DNA of 64,000 nucleotides from Xanthostigma xanthostigma (lineage: Eukaryota > Arthropoda > Insecta > Raphidioptera > Raphidiidae): positions 81,814,948-81,878,947 of the forward strand of contig OY754464.1 in assembly GCA_963575645.1 (NCBI GenBank), in the 5' to 3' direction. The translations under genes were made by a program, and so were the position numbers. Position 1 is the first letter of the stretch, and each line of letters begins with the position of its first letter. Below, piece by piece: positions 43,661-54,579 of the stretch. The notes below the pieces were generated by a model. The model made no database searches. It was not told the origin of the DNA and saw only the letters and a program-made list of their open reading frames with translations.

Positions 43661-44090
43661 CCTAGCGGGGTGGCGTAGCGGTGAGAGCACTAGACTCGCA
43701 TTCGGGAGGTGCCGGGTTCGAATCCCGGCGGAGGCAGATGTGGCTGGGAGTTTTTCCCACTGCCTCTCGCCGAGAAACGGTAATTCCTGTACCGGCCATC
43801 TTGTTGAGGTTTTCCACGATTTCCCTCAACAATTCCAGATAAATATCGAGATGGCTCCTTATTCAAGGCCATGGCCGATTATTTGTCAAACTCCTATGCT
43901 CAAAATTTGCCTACCTTATTCTAATTTTCTAAAAATTCCTTAATTCCCCCGTTAGGTACTATTAAATAAGTTAAAGTTTAAAAATTGTAAAAAATAGCGG
44001 GAAGGTGGTAGAAAAAAATAGTAATGGTGCGAATGGCGTCTGTTATGACATAAAGTCGAGAAACGGACGTTAAATGCATTATTATTATTA
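43661..44090 (+). mobile_element. tRNA-derived SINE, copy 3 (best copy)
   Basis: 430 bp: head AGCGGGGTGGCGTAGCGGTG, B box GGTTCGAATCCCGG, body, TTATTA tail. A 14-bp duplication, TTGACAGAGAATAA (43647-43660) and TTGACTGAGAATAA (44091-44104), one mismatch. The intact A and B boxes could drive Pol III transcription. Confidence 0.9.
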
Positions 44091-44104
44091 TTGACTGAGA
44101 ATAA

Positions 44105-44625
44105 AAAATAAGTTCAAAAACTAAAACTCGACTACTGAAAAGTATAAAATAAGAAAATATTCTAATCTGGGGATAGCCACTACCCTAACAAAACATTTAC
44201 ATTTTAACAGTAGTAAGCGATCATAAGCTCTAGGGCAAAGTGCATCACGCTATACATCTGGAGGGGCTTCATATATATGAGATGGCATACGACCACGGCT
44301 ATCCTCAGATGAGAATATTTTCTTGTTTCATACTTTTCAGTAGTCGGGTTTTAGTTTTTGAACGTATTTTTTATTTAAATTCTTTTTTTTTAACTTATTT
44401 TTTATTTGTTTCAATTTGCTCCCCTCTGGGACCAAAATTCAAAAATAAATGTAGCCTATGTTACCCGGGCCATAATAACGAATCGATTGACACTTTATTT
44501 ATCAAATTCGGATAAATAGTTTAGGCGCTACGCTGGAACGTCCGTAAATACATACATACATAGACTGTTAAACTCATAACTCTTCCTTTTGGCTTCGCCG
44601 CAGTCGGGCAAAAAGACGAACGGAC
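44105..44625 (+). repeat. Repeat J, copy 1
   Basis: An inverted pair (about 44111-44175 against 44295-44362) encloses the TGCATCACGCTATACATCTGG segment, followed by TGTAGCCTATGTTACCCGGG and ending TTTTGGCTTCGCCGCAGTCG. Copies at 52535-53010 and 62274-62770. Confidence 0.7.
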
Positions 44626-44989
44626 ACCGAAGTGATTCGATAAGTGTTCGGTTTTGCACGGAACTCTAAAAATGGTCCGGAAATCATCAGAATGAACTTT
44701 ATAGTTTAACGTCACATGCAAACATTACGCAACAGTATTTACAAATTGGTTTGAATGTAAATATGTCTACCTACATAGTATATTTGTTTATATTATCTAG
44801 ATGGCACGAGATAATATGTCCATTTAAAAGAGATATTATTGTGTATATAACATCCTTTTATATTATATTCTCTCATACACACACATTCAAATGCTTCCTG
44901 CGAGTATTGTTCGTATGTGTGTAATATTTTATTGGACATTATCATATAGACAGAGCGCAAAGCCCGTAATAATAACTATATTGTATTTT
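44626..44989. other. Spacer
   Basis: Nothing recognised. Confidence 0.3.
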
Positions 44990-45187
44990 TTATGGCCATT
45001 TTCACCGAAACCTAAGTAGTTATTTATTCGGTTCATTTGTTCTTCAGATAACTATTCCTCCGAATAAATAGCGATAATTCAATTCACCAACCATAATTAT
45101 GATAATGATTTTGTAAACATAACCTTTTAATTGTACAAATTGTCTTTTATTAACTCATTGTATATTTTGTATATGACAGTCAACCTG

Positions 45188-45978
45188 AAGGCCCCCATAC
45201 ACCTCGTTCTTTTTTGGCAGTTTTAACCGCCGGGTAAAACTGTACGGTTAAACACGAACAACGGCCATCCCCATACACCTCGTTCTTTTATGGCAGTTTT
45301 AACCGCACGGGTAAAACTGTACGATTAATTAAACACGAACAACGGCCATATCCACACAGAGGCGTTGTTTCGTTCAGTTTTTCTGAAGTCGTGGCATCAT
45401 TAATACGATCTGCTTTGATGGATCTTACGACAACGTTAGCAGTTGCAGCCGCAGTGGCTATAAAATTAAAATTTTCAAAAAGAAAACGTTCAAAATGTAC
45501 TAAAGAATGGTTACTTAAACGCAGGCAATTTTCACACGTAAATCTTCTAAATGAATTACGACTAGAACCAGGAGATTGGTTTAATTTTCGATTATTCGAT
45601 ACAATTGTATGAATTGAGCGAGCTGAAACTTGAACCTGGGGATTGGTTCAATTACCTGAGAATGGACGAACATACTTATTTTGAGTTATTATTAAAATAT
45701 AAATCAATACTCAAACTAATTACAATCATTTAATTAATATGACTTATTTGCTGTACGTCGCACCACTGAATAAACACGTCGATTCTTATCGGAAAGCGCC
45801 ACACATTACGATTTGAAACGACAACCAGCAAACACGTCGTGTTTAAAATCAAGATTCGGCAGATATAAAAACTGCCGTGTTTCATCGACAGTTTTTGCCC
45901 ATACACTTCGGTTTTGACCGACGTGTTTTATCGTGACGATGAAAACTGCCAAAAAAGAACGAGGTGTATGGGGGCCTT
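45188..45978. mobile_element. PIF/Harbinger-type non-autonomous element
   Basis: Terminal inverted repeats match over about 37 bp (starting AAGGCCCCCATACACCTC). The left end is tandemly duplicated (unit about 73-90 bp, second copy from 45263). 791 bp. A 3-bp TSD is not clear. The interior keeps part of the transposase N-terminus (45391-45710). Confidence 0.85.
45391..45710 (+). pseudogene. PIF/Harbinger transposase N-terminal remnant
   Basis: A 73-codon frame contains WLLKRRQFSHVNLLNELRLE then PGDWFNF, typical of the segment before the catalytic domain in animal Harbinger transposases. It stops at 45612, but a shifted frame directly after repeats the motif as LKLEPGDWFNYLRMDEHTYF, so there is a short internal duplication plus frameshift. 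The DDE domain is absent. Confidence 0.75.
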
Positions 45979-46394
45979 TACATGTTGAATAATAAATCTA
46001 ATCTAATCTAATCTATGTTAATTACAGGTATAAATCTATTCTGTAATACTTCCAGGGTATAAATATTTATTCGCCTGATAAAATAATAATGGCCGCTGCA
46101 TAGATCATAATACCTAACCTATAAACGTGGAGTATTATATCTACAGTTTGCTCTTGTGTTGTTTATTAACCTTTTGTGAAGTGTATAGTTGTAAAACATT
46201 GAAGTTAGTGGAATTTTTGTATGCAATTTGATTATGACAAAACATTATTTTGTGAAACTTTTTTTTTGACGTTTACACTAACGCCATCGGTCGGATTTTT
46301 AGGTGAACGTAAAAATATTCAACAAAAAGAGCAAGGAGTATATATTTTTTAACTATTTTTATACCTGATATTTTGCTTGGTGAATTGAAAGTTC

Positions 46395-46492
46395 ATTCTA
46401 AATATCGGTGAAAACATTTCTGAAATCGGATAAATAATTTCGGAGATTACCTCCTACATCCAAACTTTACCTCTTTATAATATTAGTATAGA
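46395..46492 (-). mobile_element. Helitron H2, 5' end fragment
   Basis: Minus strand begins TCTATACTAATATTATAAAG at 46492 and follows H2 through the GTAATCTCCGAAAT segment. Confidence 0.6.
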
Positions 46493-46716
46493 AATCATGC
46501 TTCGATAAGTGAAGTATAAATTATCATCACTATTTTTACGCGTAACTATCGAGGATAGGATTCTTGTTTTTTGACAAAATTTGTAAAAAGTAGCTACGAG
46601 TATATTATGTATTGTGTAGATATTTTTGTGAATCATATTTGAGAAAAATCCACGTATAACTTAAAAAATATCCAGAGACTTTATCTGTATAGTGTACGTT
46701 GACAGCGGTCAGTGCT

Positions 46717-47467
46717 ATGGGAATTATACCAACGAAAGCCCTAAAGCCAATTTATAGACCTGATACTTTTGTCTGGAACATATTCTTTTTCACATAGTGC
46801 GCAAGACACTGCTTGAGCGGATAAATAGGCGCAACGATTTTGATAAGTAAATCATGCAAAAAATATCATTTAAAAATGCGATAATCTTGTTTGTTTTGTT
46901 AATACGATTAGCTATGGAAATCACTGATGCATTACAAAAAATCGTTCCATTTAAAATGTCAGAGAAGAGAGACTGTATAGAAGTTCAATCCTGCGTTATA
47001 TTTGTCGATCACCCCAAAGCGCAGCTCCCACCCCAATTGTCAAGATAGCGATGCGACGCACTCAAGCTTCGGAACCGCAACGCCAGGTGGTGATAATTAA
47101 CAATTTCAGCTTCACACCTTAATCATTGTATTTTTAATAATTTTTTATTAATTAAAAAAAAACTCGACAGAAATTGATGAATTTCTTGTATTTATTTTCT
47201 ACGGTGTTTAGATAAACGCTCAAATTTACTTCTGAAGATGAGAGATGGAAATATACCTCTATACACCGACACTAAATCTCGATCGTTCTGACATCTAACA
47301 GAAACAAGACAAACTAAAATTTCCGGCCACACCGTTCCATTAGAAATACACTTCTATACAGTCTCTCTTCTCTGAAAATGTATCCAGAAGTTTGGGCTGC
47401 TATCATTTTTCTTTTGTTAGTGTTTGAATTTTCATACCGTTTCGATTCAGTGGGTGCCCAGATTTAA
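46717..47467 (+). pseudogene. Membrane-protein-like pseudogene split by a MITE
   Basis: A 35-codon frame from the ATG at 46854 contains a hydrophobic segment (AIILFVLLIRLAM) and runs into element Q at 46960. Immediately after the right copy of the 7-bp duplication, the sequence continues in the matching frame for 28 codons with another hydrophobic stretch (WAAIIFLLLVFEFSY) and ends in TAA at 47465-47467. The excised frame would be 63 codons. A short frame upstream (ATG 46717, PTKALKPIYRPDTFVW) is in another frame and may be a further fragment. The pattern recalls multi-span chemoreceptor exons, but I have no motif to prove it. Confidence 0.45.
46960..47374 (+). mobile_element. Inverted-repeat element Q, complete copy
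   Basis: 24-bp perfect inverted ends starting CAGAGAAGAGAGACTG and 7-bp duplications AAAATGT (46953-46959, 47375-47381). 415 bp. The CAG start is hAT-like, though 8 bp would be expected. Inserted in the pseudogene. Confidence 0.8.
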
Positions 47468-47519
47468 TTTTATGTTTTGTAATTATTTATTTTTAACGTT
47501 ACGTATACTGTTAAGTAGG

Positions 47520-48070
47520 TAAAGCTTTCTATATTATACACGCTACCAAAAAAGCACTTGTGAATTTGTCTAATTGCAACGTGAAATTGTCGCAATATGG
47601 TTGTATGTATTATACGCAATGATTGATTTGTTTTTTTAGAGAAATTTTTATAGGTTATGTAGTTAAATAAATCCGCTTACCAATTGGCTTGTCATAACAC
47701 GAATTATATTGTAATTCTTAATACACATATATGTAGAATTTTGTTTTCTGTAAGACATTTGGCAAGGTTTTTTTATGGCTTATCTGTGTGACTCACGCTA
47801 CCGAAGAAAAACACTGGTAAATTGTCTAGTCGTAACGTGAATTGTCATGTAGCGAAAAGATAATAAATATTATGTTCATATACACATCGCCTGTTTTGTT
47901 TGTACCGAGAAATTGGCAGAGATTTTTTATGAGTTGTTTGGTTTTGACACACGCTATCAAAGAAAAGCACTTGTCAATTTTGCCTAGTCGCAACGCGAAA
48001 TGTCCTACGTCGTATGAAACTGCTATAATAGATATGCACATACAGGGTGACGATCGTGGCTGTCAATCAT
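47520..48070 (+). repeat. Degenerate local repeats
   Basis: CACGCTACCAAAAAAGCACT-like blocks followed by an AACGTGAAATTGTC-like block recur at about 47537, 47793 and 47949; AGAAATTGGCAGAG also recurs near 49761. Diverged, irregular spacing. Confidence 0.45.
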
Positions 48071-48336
48071 AGGACAGTCTGCTTCCGTAATTTTTTACTT
48101 CCCGAATTATTTTAGGCAAAAATACGTTAAAATAAAAGTTGAATTCAAGAAATCAAATAACTTTTGCATGCTCCGCCATAGGGTAGAAAACTACCTTAAA
48201 TTAACAACGTTTTATCTGTTTGCAGAATAATTTCAAATCTTTCTGTAAACGACTTTTTACCATTCCAACTCTAAAACTGCTGATTAGTAACATTTTGGGT
48301 CAAATTTCACTTTTCAAAATTTTACAATATTTTTAG

Positions 48337-48605
48337 GGTTATGTACCTTAAAAGAAAAAAAGAACGATTATGGGATCATTGTATTGTCCGTCCGTCTGTC
48401 TGTCCAGACTTTGGGAAGCAAATCCTGTAGGGTACTTCCTGTTGACCTAAAATCATAAAATTTTGCAAGAAACAATGTTTTATAGCACAAGTAAAGGAGA
48501 AAATCCGAAAACCCTAAATTTTTAGTTATACATCACAAAAAAAAGTTTTTTAAAACCCCAACAACGTGCTACGCACGTACACAGTAACAGCTCTTAGTAA
48601 TGCAG
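48337..48605 (+). repeat. GGTTCCGTACCTC-type repeat, copy 2
   Basis: TTATGTACCTTAAAAG, CCGTCCGTCTGTCTGTCC and AACAACGTGCTACGCACGTA match 35676-35922. Directly followed by units of the 315-bp repeat, as at 59632-60815. Confidence 0.65.
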
Positions 48606-48650
48606 TGTAAGCAACAAGTCTTTGCAAGCGACGGTGCTTTAGTGGTAGAA

Positions 48651-49125
48651 GATTTTACATGATTTTCTGAAAACGCAAACAACTTCTAAACCAAAAGACA
48701 TACAGACGTTTGTTTGTGCTCATTGGATTCAGCGTGTTTTTACCATAAGCATTATGATTTTGCGAAAGTTTCGACAGATTTCGGTTTTTGTCAAAAATCT
48801 CATTTTTTAATAGGGTATACCTTGAAAAAACTGCAAAAGTCGAATTCTTTAATATACTTTTGAAATTGAGAATGCTTACAGAAAAAATTACGCTGAATTT
48901 TAACGTCTGTATCTCTTTTAGTTTGGAAACTATACGGCCATTCGAAGGTTTTATATGCTTTTCTGAAAACTATAAACGCAAATAACTTCTAAACCAAAAG
49001 ACATACAGACGTTTGTCTGTGCTCATTGGATTCTGCGTGTTTTTACTATAAGCATTATAATTTTGCAAAAGTTCCGACAGATTTCAATTTTCGTCAAAAA
49101 TCGCATTTTTGGAAAATGTCTGTTC
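48651..49125 (+). repeat. 315-bp-type repeat, about 1.6 units
   Basis: Two ACATACAGACGTTTGT blocks (48698, 49000) with shared AGATTTC, CAAAAATC and GAATTC segments. Same unit as the array at 59745-60815. Confidence 0.75.
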
Positions 49126-49167
49126 GTCTGTTTTTCTTGTATTATCCGTAAATAATTCGTAATATAT

Positions 49168-49610
49168 TGTAACCAAACTGGCAAAACTGTTTTTTTTTGT
49201 GGTTAAAAATATTTATTTACGAAAAGAAACGTTAACAAAAACAAACTAAAAGTACTTCTCTATTAATAATGAAAAATTAAATAATAAATAGGTAACGAAA
49301 CACAAACGAATTCTAAAACAGCAATAATAACACTAAACTACCATGTACACAGAATATTTATATCACAGTTTCTCTGTTTATCTCTATATTTATTTAGAAC
49401 ATTTATTTATGTCGCGCACTGTTCATTGTTACTGACTAACTGCCCTCCACGCTAGTGTTATTTATATCTCCAGTCGCGTTCTGGAACATTCCACGACGTT
49501 CTAAGAGCTTCGGAATGCTTTTATGCGGTTCCGACAACAATGCAAGTATTGTTGTCTACGCGGCACTGGCAACAATGCACTGCCGCCGCCTCCAGCGCCG
49601 TCTCGTCACA
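49168..49610 (-). mobile_element. Solo LTR
   Basis: 443 bp; minus strand TGTGACGAGACGG to GTTTGGTTACA, flanked by ATAT on both sides (49164-49167, 49611-49614). Contains a TATAAATA-like box. Related to 838-1820. No internal region: an LTR-LTR recombination product. Confidence 0.8.
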
Positions 49611-49614
49611 ATAT

Positions 49615-50353
49615 TAAAATGAAATAAACACCATTGTGTTTATGCCAACTTTGATTTAGAAGGTTTCTTGCCTAAAATATGGAGGCATGAAATTACGTAT
49701 GGTTTTATCGCGAGCCTTGATCACCACCCTGTATATACAGTGACCGTTTTGTTTTGATGAGAAATTGGCAGAGCTCTTTATGGAATGCCTGACTGACGCA
49801 CGTTATCAACGACTACCCATCCCTTTTTCATCTTGTTCTCTCTCCAGAACACCCCTATTGTTTGTTACGACAACAAGATTTAATTTGACTACACTGAGAA
49901 GAACGCTTTTGATGACTTAATTTATTAAAGAAATCTATACAATGTGATTAATTAAAGAAGATATTTCCATGCTTAAACGAAATTAGCTCAAAGCAAACTT
50001 TGTGCCAACAGATGTGTCCCTTATAAAATACTTTGCATTTTTAGCACTTGTAAGAAATGAAACACCGCTTTTTGTTTGATTTTTGGCACTTTGCACGCTG
50101 TTTTTTTTAAACAAATTTTTATGTAAAATGTCGGCATAATAATTTATACTTATTTACTATATTTTAAATAGTTAATTTGATGATCACAATTTTAATAGTA
50201 TATTGTGCGACTAGTGAGAGAAGGAGAAGATTCCATGAGCGTGAAATTTGCCGCACGAGCGTAGCGAGTGCGGTAACACGTGAGTGGAATATTCTCCTTC
50301 GATCAATAGTCGCACATAATACTTTGTTCAACTAGCACGAGTAATATGTAATC
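49615..50353. other. Spacer with a short inverted repeat
   Basis: TATTGTGCGACTAGTG (50202) and the inverted ATAGTCGCACATAAT (50306) bracket about 120 bp that may be a small MITE. Otherwise nothing recognised. Confidence 0.35.
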
Positions 50354-50675
50354 AGGGTCCTGATAAAAAAGGGAGAAATAATAAATCACTTCATTGATTG
50401 ACGTACCCACCGCCCTCGATGTACACAAGATGGCCCTGACTTTCGCTGAATTGCGATGCTGTTTTCATATAATATACAAATCGCTACCGCGTTCCTATTG
50501 GTCCAGAAACTATGCAGTAATATACATTACCGTACAGTTTCGGCTCGCTACCGCGTTCCTATTGGTCAAGAAACTATGCAGTAATACATTACCGTACAGT
50601 TTCGGCTCATTATCCGCACTCTACGCGTCAACATGAAGTAATTTTTTATTTCTCCCGATTTTAGCAGGGCCCCGA
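50354..50675. repeat. MITE-like element with internal tandem pair
   Basis: Inverted ends GGTCCTGATAAAAAAGGGAG and CTCCCGATTTTAGCAGGGCC. Two tandem units of about 67 bp start TCGCTACCGCGTTCCTATTG at about 50480 and 50547. Confidence 0.6.
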
Positions 50676-50857
50676 AATTATATATTACTCACGCGTGTTT
50701 TTCAACATTTAGAAGTAGGTTATACGTAGTAATTATGCTACCAAAATATTCTTTATATTGTTGTTTGAAAGATAAACAACCAATTGTTATAAATTGTTCA
50801 ATAAATAAAATTATCGACCAATTTTTCAGACAATATATTAACAAAATATAATTAATA

Positions 50858-50897
50858 CATTAACGTTTCGATCCCGATTTGAATCTTCTTCAGAATG
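50858..50897 (-). ncRNA. Hammerhead-ribozyme-like motif
   Basis: Minus strand: CTGAAGA (50887-50893), extra A, helix II GATTC/GGATC (50881-50885 with 50870-50874; one T-G wobble), GAAA, CGTT, helix I CATT/AATG (50894-50897 with 50858-50861). Confidence 0.6.
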
Positions 50898-51087
50898 GAT
50901 CTAAAAATATAAAAAATAATTAATACTTATTTAGTTTCTATTTATTTGTAACGAAATTCGTTAAAAATAAATAGAAACTAAATAAGTATTAATTATTTTT
51001 TATATATTTAGATCCATTCTGAAGAAGATCCAAATCGGGATCGATAGAAACTAAATAAGTATTAATTATTTTTTATATTTTTAGATC

Positions 51088-51127
51088 CATTCTGAAGAAA
51101 ATCCAAATCGGGATTGAAACGTTAATG
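51088..51127 (+). ncRNA. Hammerhead-ribozyme-like motif
   Basis: CTGAAGA (51092-51098), extra A, helix II AATCC/GGATT (51100-51104 with 51111-51115), GAAA (51116-51119), CGTT, helix I CATT/AATG. Relative to 5985-6024 the first helix II pair changed from G-C to A-T on both sides. Confidence 0.65.
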
Positions 51128-51534
51128 TATTAATTATATTTTGTTAATATATTGTCTGAAAAATTGGTCGATATATTTATTTATTGAAGAGTTCTAATCA
51201 GACGTTAATCAAAGATTTGTTATAAATTGTAATAAATTCTTTACCGTAAATTAAAAAATTTGCTATTTGAGCAACTAATATGATTTGTCTTTCAAATAAC
51301 CACATTTAAGTTTATCAACCGCTAGTAAATTCGTATTTTGTTTAATCAGCATTTTAGGCTAGTTAAATTATTTGATTTAATTCTGGAAAAAACGCTGAAA
51401 ATTCGCCATAAATGGCTTCCTCTTATCATTGCGAAAGGGTGAACCGAAAACCTTCTTTTCTTCTTTCCTCAATTCTTCTCCTTCACAACAACATCGTCAA
51501 AATAAGAACTTGTTCTATTGAACTTAGTGATGGG

Positions 51535-51985
51535 AATAATCGAGACATTAGTAATCGAATGATTGCCATAATCGAAACATTTTACTAATTTAGTAGTACC
51601 CACAAGTACACACAAGTTGTGCTGCAGGGAACCGTGCTAGATAGATACTACTAAATTGGTAGTATCTATCTCACAAGTCACAACATACATTAGTATTATC
51701 TATCTCACTCGGGTCCCTGCAGAAAAACTTGTGTGTAGTGTAGCTGCTAGCTGTTGATCGGCTACTCTGTTTTCTCTCGATTATTAGTAGTGTTTCGTAG
51801 TGTTCCGTTCCGATACATGCATTCATTCGATTAATTTGAGTATAGTAACTCGATTCGGTAGTTAAGTTTTTACTAAAATGATACATAAATATATAATCGA
51901 ATGAATTACTAATTGTATAGTATAATCGAGATACGTTAATAATCCTATGAATCGATTATCATATCTCGATTTATTCCCATCACTA
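51535..51985. mobile_element. hAT-like MITE
   Basis: Ends TAGTGATGGGAATAATCGAG and the inverse of TAGTGATGGGAATAAATCGA. The flanking 8-mers differ, so the duplication has decayed or the ends are off. TAGTATCTATCTCAC-type repeats inside. 451 bp. Confidence 0.65.
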
Positions 51986-52534
51986 ACTGCTCTACATGCG
52001 TCTGTATCACACAATCATTACCTACTGGAAAAATGTAAAATGTCTGCCTCACCAGGAACCGGCATTAAAAGTTACCGGTTCGTGTAGGTATAGTGTGCGC
52101 GGTCGGATACTGTGATCCGAATGACTGTTTCATGTTTCGATTTGGAATTCATCCGAAGTATAAAAGCTTAAATGCATTGCATAGCCAACGGCTGTAATAA
52201 AGTGATATTGTAAGTATTTAATAGTGTTTAGCACACACATACTCCGCGCTGTTTATATTGTAACACTACATAGAAACATTACCTACAGTAAACAGTTTGC
52301 GCACGTGTATGCAAATTTATGCAAATGTTCTACTGTATCATTTAATAAATTGCCAGGATTTCTGTTTCTGACGTTCGTATTTTTGTTGAATTGCGTTGTT
52401 TGTTGTTTATGTATCATTCTGCCAGTCTTCTATAGGCCAGGCAGTCGTCATTGTTCGGGTAGGCAGCTTTACTGTATTTTGACGTTCAACAGACGATTAT
52501 ATGAAACAGTGTTACCATAACCTCACTTTTTACC
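51986..52534. other. Spacer with a promoter-like patch
   Basis: TATAAAAG at about 52159 and GTAAGTAT at 52211 could be a TATA box and a donor for a short non-coding exon, but no coding exon was found to go with them. Weak. Confidence 0.2.
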
Positions 52535-53010
52535 TGACAACGGCGAAGCCAAAAGAAACGGTTATGAGTTTAGCGGTCTATGTATGTAGCGCCTAAACTA
52601 TTCATCCGATTTTGATAAATAAAGTGTCAATCGATTCGTTATCATGGCCCGGGTAACATAGGCTACATTTATTTTTGTATTTTGGTCCCAGAGGGAGCAA
52701 ATTAATAACAAATAAAAAATAATTTAAATAAAAAATAAGTTCAAAAACTAAACCTCGACTACTAAAATGTATGAAACAAGAATATATTCTCATCTGAGGA
52801 TAGCCGTGGTCGTATGCCATCTCATATATATGAGGCCCCTCTAGATGTATAGCGTGATGCACTTTTACCCTAGAGCTTATGATCGCTTCCTACTGTTAAA
52901 ATGTACTGTTTTGTTAGGGTAGGTGGCATATGACCACGGTTATCCTCAAATGAGAATATTTTATTGTTTCATACTTTTCAGTAGTCGGATTTTAGTTTTT
53001 GAACTTATTT
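52535..53010 (-). repeat. Repeat J, copy 2
   Basis: Minus-strand match to 44105-44625 (GCTTCGCCG, CCCGGGTAACATAGGCTACA, TGCCATCTCATATATATGAG); a short plus-strand piece follows at about 52920-53010. Confidence 0.65.
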
Positions 53011-53462
53011 TTTTTTCAACATTTTATTAGAGCTAGTAACTATTTTTTCGTGTTTACAAAATTCTATATTCAGTCCGAATTTGTTTGTAGGCCTACAATG
53101 CTGATTATTCGTATATATTATTGATTCTCAAAATTAGGATTAAACATTTTAATGACATTTGATTGTATTATTATTATTATTTTACGATTTTTATGCATTC
53201 AGTTACTGGATATGCAGGTAAATATAATTACCCTACATTATATCTGCATACATAACAACGCACAAAGCATGAGTGAATATTTTTTTATTTTTGGGTTATC
53301 TGATCTCGCCTCAGGGTTGACAATTTGGGGGTTTTCCCCCTAAACTTGGCGGGATAAAACGTAGAATGGAATTTTTTCAGGGGTAATTTTAGGGACATGA
53401 AAAAACTTACTCATTGTTAAATATCTGTTTACTAAGTCGTAATCTAAGTCCCAATCATAGTA
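53011..53462. other. Spacer
   Basis: Nothing recognised. Confidence 0.3.
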
Positions 53463-53688
53463 CAGAAGAGTCTCACTAATCCGGCTCTTCAGTAGTCCGG
53501 TACGTCCAATAATCCGGCACCCTCCGCTCACGCCTCCCTCACCCCTCCCTACTGTTATCTTTTTATGGAATACTTTATTTTATTTACATACCTATTATTA
53601 ATGTTTCTATACAATCTAATAATCTGAACAATCCAATAATCCGGCATCTTCTAGTTTTTAATAGTGCCGGATTAGTGAGACTCTACTG
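53463..53688. mobile_element. pogo/Tigger-like MITE, copy 2
   Basis: Ends CAGAAGAGTCTCACTAATCC and the inverse of CAGTAGAGTCTCACTAATCC, 22 of 23 matching, with TA duplications (53461-53462, 53689-53690). AATCCGGC blocks recur inside. 226 bp. Confidence 0.85.
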
Positions 53689-53700
53689 TATTATAGTAAC

Positions 53701-53880
53701 ATCATGTGGCGCTCGGTCTCCTTCAATAGCAGAATACCGCCATCAAAGCGGAAAATTTTGTTAAAGATGAGTTAACAATGAATTTTGATTATTGTAACTG
53801 TAGAACAATCATTTTTTATTGTTAACTTATCTTCAACAAAGTTTGCCGCTTTGACGACGGTATTCCCTATTCTGCTCGGT
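53701..53880. repeat. Palindromic repeat
   Basis: GCTCGGTCTCCTT near both outer ends, and AATACCGCCATCAAAGCGG against its inverse, meeting near 53800. Confidence 0.6.
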
Positions 53881-53931
53881 CTCCTTAAATATTCAATTAA
53901 ATTAATACTAAAAAAATAAAGAATAGTTTCT

Positions 53932-54058
53932 TCTTACCACAACAGTTTTATTAGCGGATGTACATCTCTCATCTTCAGCAAACACTAAGGTTTAGTGTTT
54001 GCTGAAGATGAGTGCATATAGCCCCGCTAATAAAACTGTTGTGATAAGAAGTAACTAT
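53932..54058. repeat. Hairpin repeat with CTGAAGATGAG
   Basis: Arms of about 58 bp from CTTCTTACCACAACAGTTTT to AAACACTAA. The arm centre contains CTGAAGATGAG but no following GAAACGT, so it is not counted as a hammerhead. Confidence 0.65.
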
Positions 54059-54579
54059 TCTTAATTTTTTTTTATTTTTGTTTCAACCGCAGTGCTCTTA
54101 ATATTTGTAATTACTTAATACAAAAAAAAAACAATTATTTTTTAGGGGATTTTTAGGGATATTTCAACTTGTGGTTGGGGGGAAAGGTTTTTAGGAGTTG
54201 GCAACCCTGTCTTGCCTATCTGCTTTGTCAGACTCAAGGCCGCTGCACACGAGGCTGGTTTTGCCGCTAAAAACATTTGTGGCGAGATTAGGATTTGAAC
54301 CCGACACTTAAGCCGGCCGTATACGAACTGCTTCAAGCGATCGAAATTGACTGCTTAAAGCGGTCCGTGTACGCCAGGCTTTAGAGTGACATGAATGCAC
54401 TTTACTGTTATTTTTTTACACGAAAATCACCATTTTATTCCTCACAAAAATCCTACACATTTTTTACACAACTTTTAATTCAAGCTTCCACCGTATAAAA
54501 GTCTACTGACCTAATTCTACAATTTTATTAATGAATTTATCGGACAATGAAATGGAAAGCAGTGGCAGACAAATCAATT
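54059..54579. other. Spacer
   Basis: A B-box-like GGGTTCAAATCC on the minus strand at about 54291-54302 has no A-box partner that I can see. Nothing else recognised. Confidence 0.3.

Larger units (their letters stand above)
44990..46390 (+). repeat. Repeat R2, copy 2, split by nested insertions
   Basis: The left part 44990-45110 and right part 46015-46390 match 3475-3965. The intervening sequence holds a non-LTR tail (45111-45187 plus 45979-46014, ending in TAATC repeats), itself split by a Harbinger-type element (45188-45978). The order of events is therefore R2, then the tailed element, then Harbinger. Confidence 0.75.
50798..51216. mobile_element. Palindromic hammerhead-type retroposon, copy C
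   Basis: 14-bp duplication TTGTTATAAATTGT (50784-50797, 51217-51230). Arms meet near ACGAAATTCGT (about 50953-50965). The right arm has an internal 71-bp tandem duplication (50974-51044, 51045-51117) and the longer outer tail. Both arms contain hammerhead-like cores. Confidence 0.85.

Noticed and set aside
45391..45612. Independent small gene
   Set aside because: Lies between Harbinger-type inverted repeats and matches only the transposase N-terminus.
52150..52215. TATA-box promoter with a short first exon
   Set aside because: TATAAAAG and GTAAGT are both present but common in A+T-rich DNA, and no downstream exon was found.
53960..54020. CTGAAGATGAG in a hairpin repeat as a hammerhead
   Set aside because: No GAAACGT follows.
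54284..54306. tRNA gene at a B-box-like GGGTTCAAATCC
   Set aside because: No A box or acceptor pairing at the right distance.
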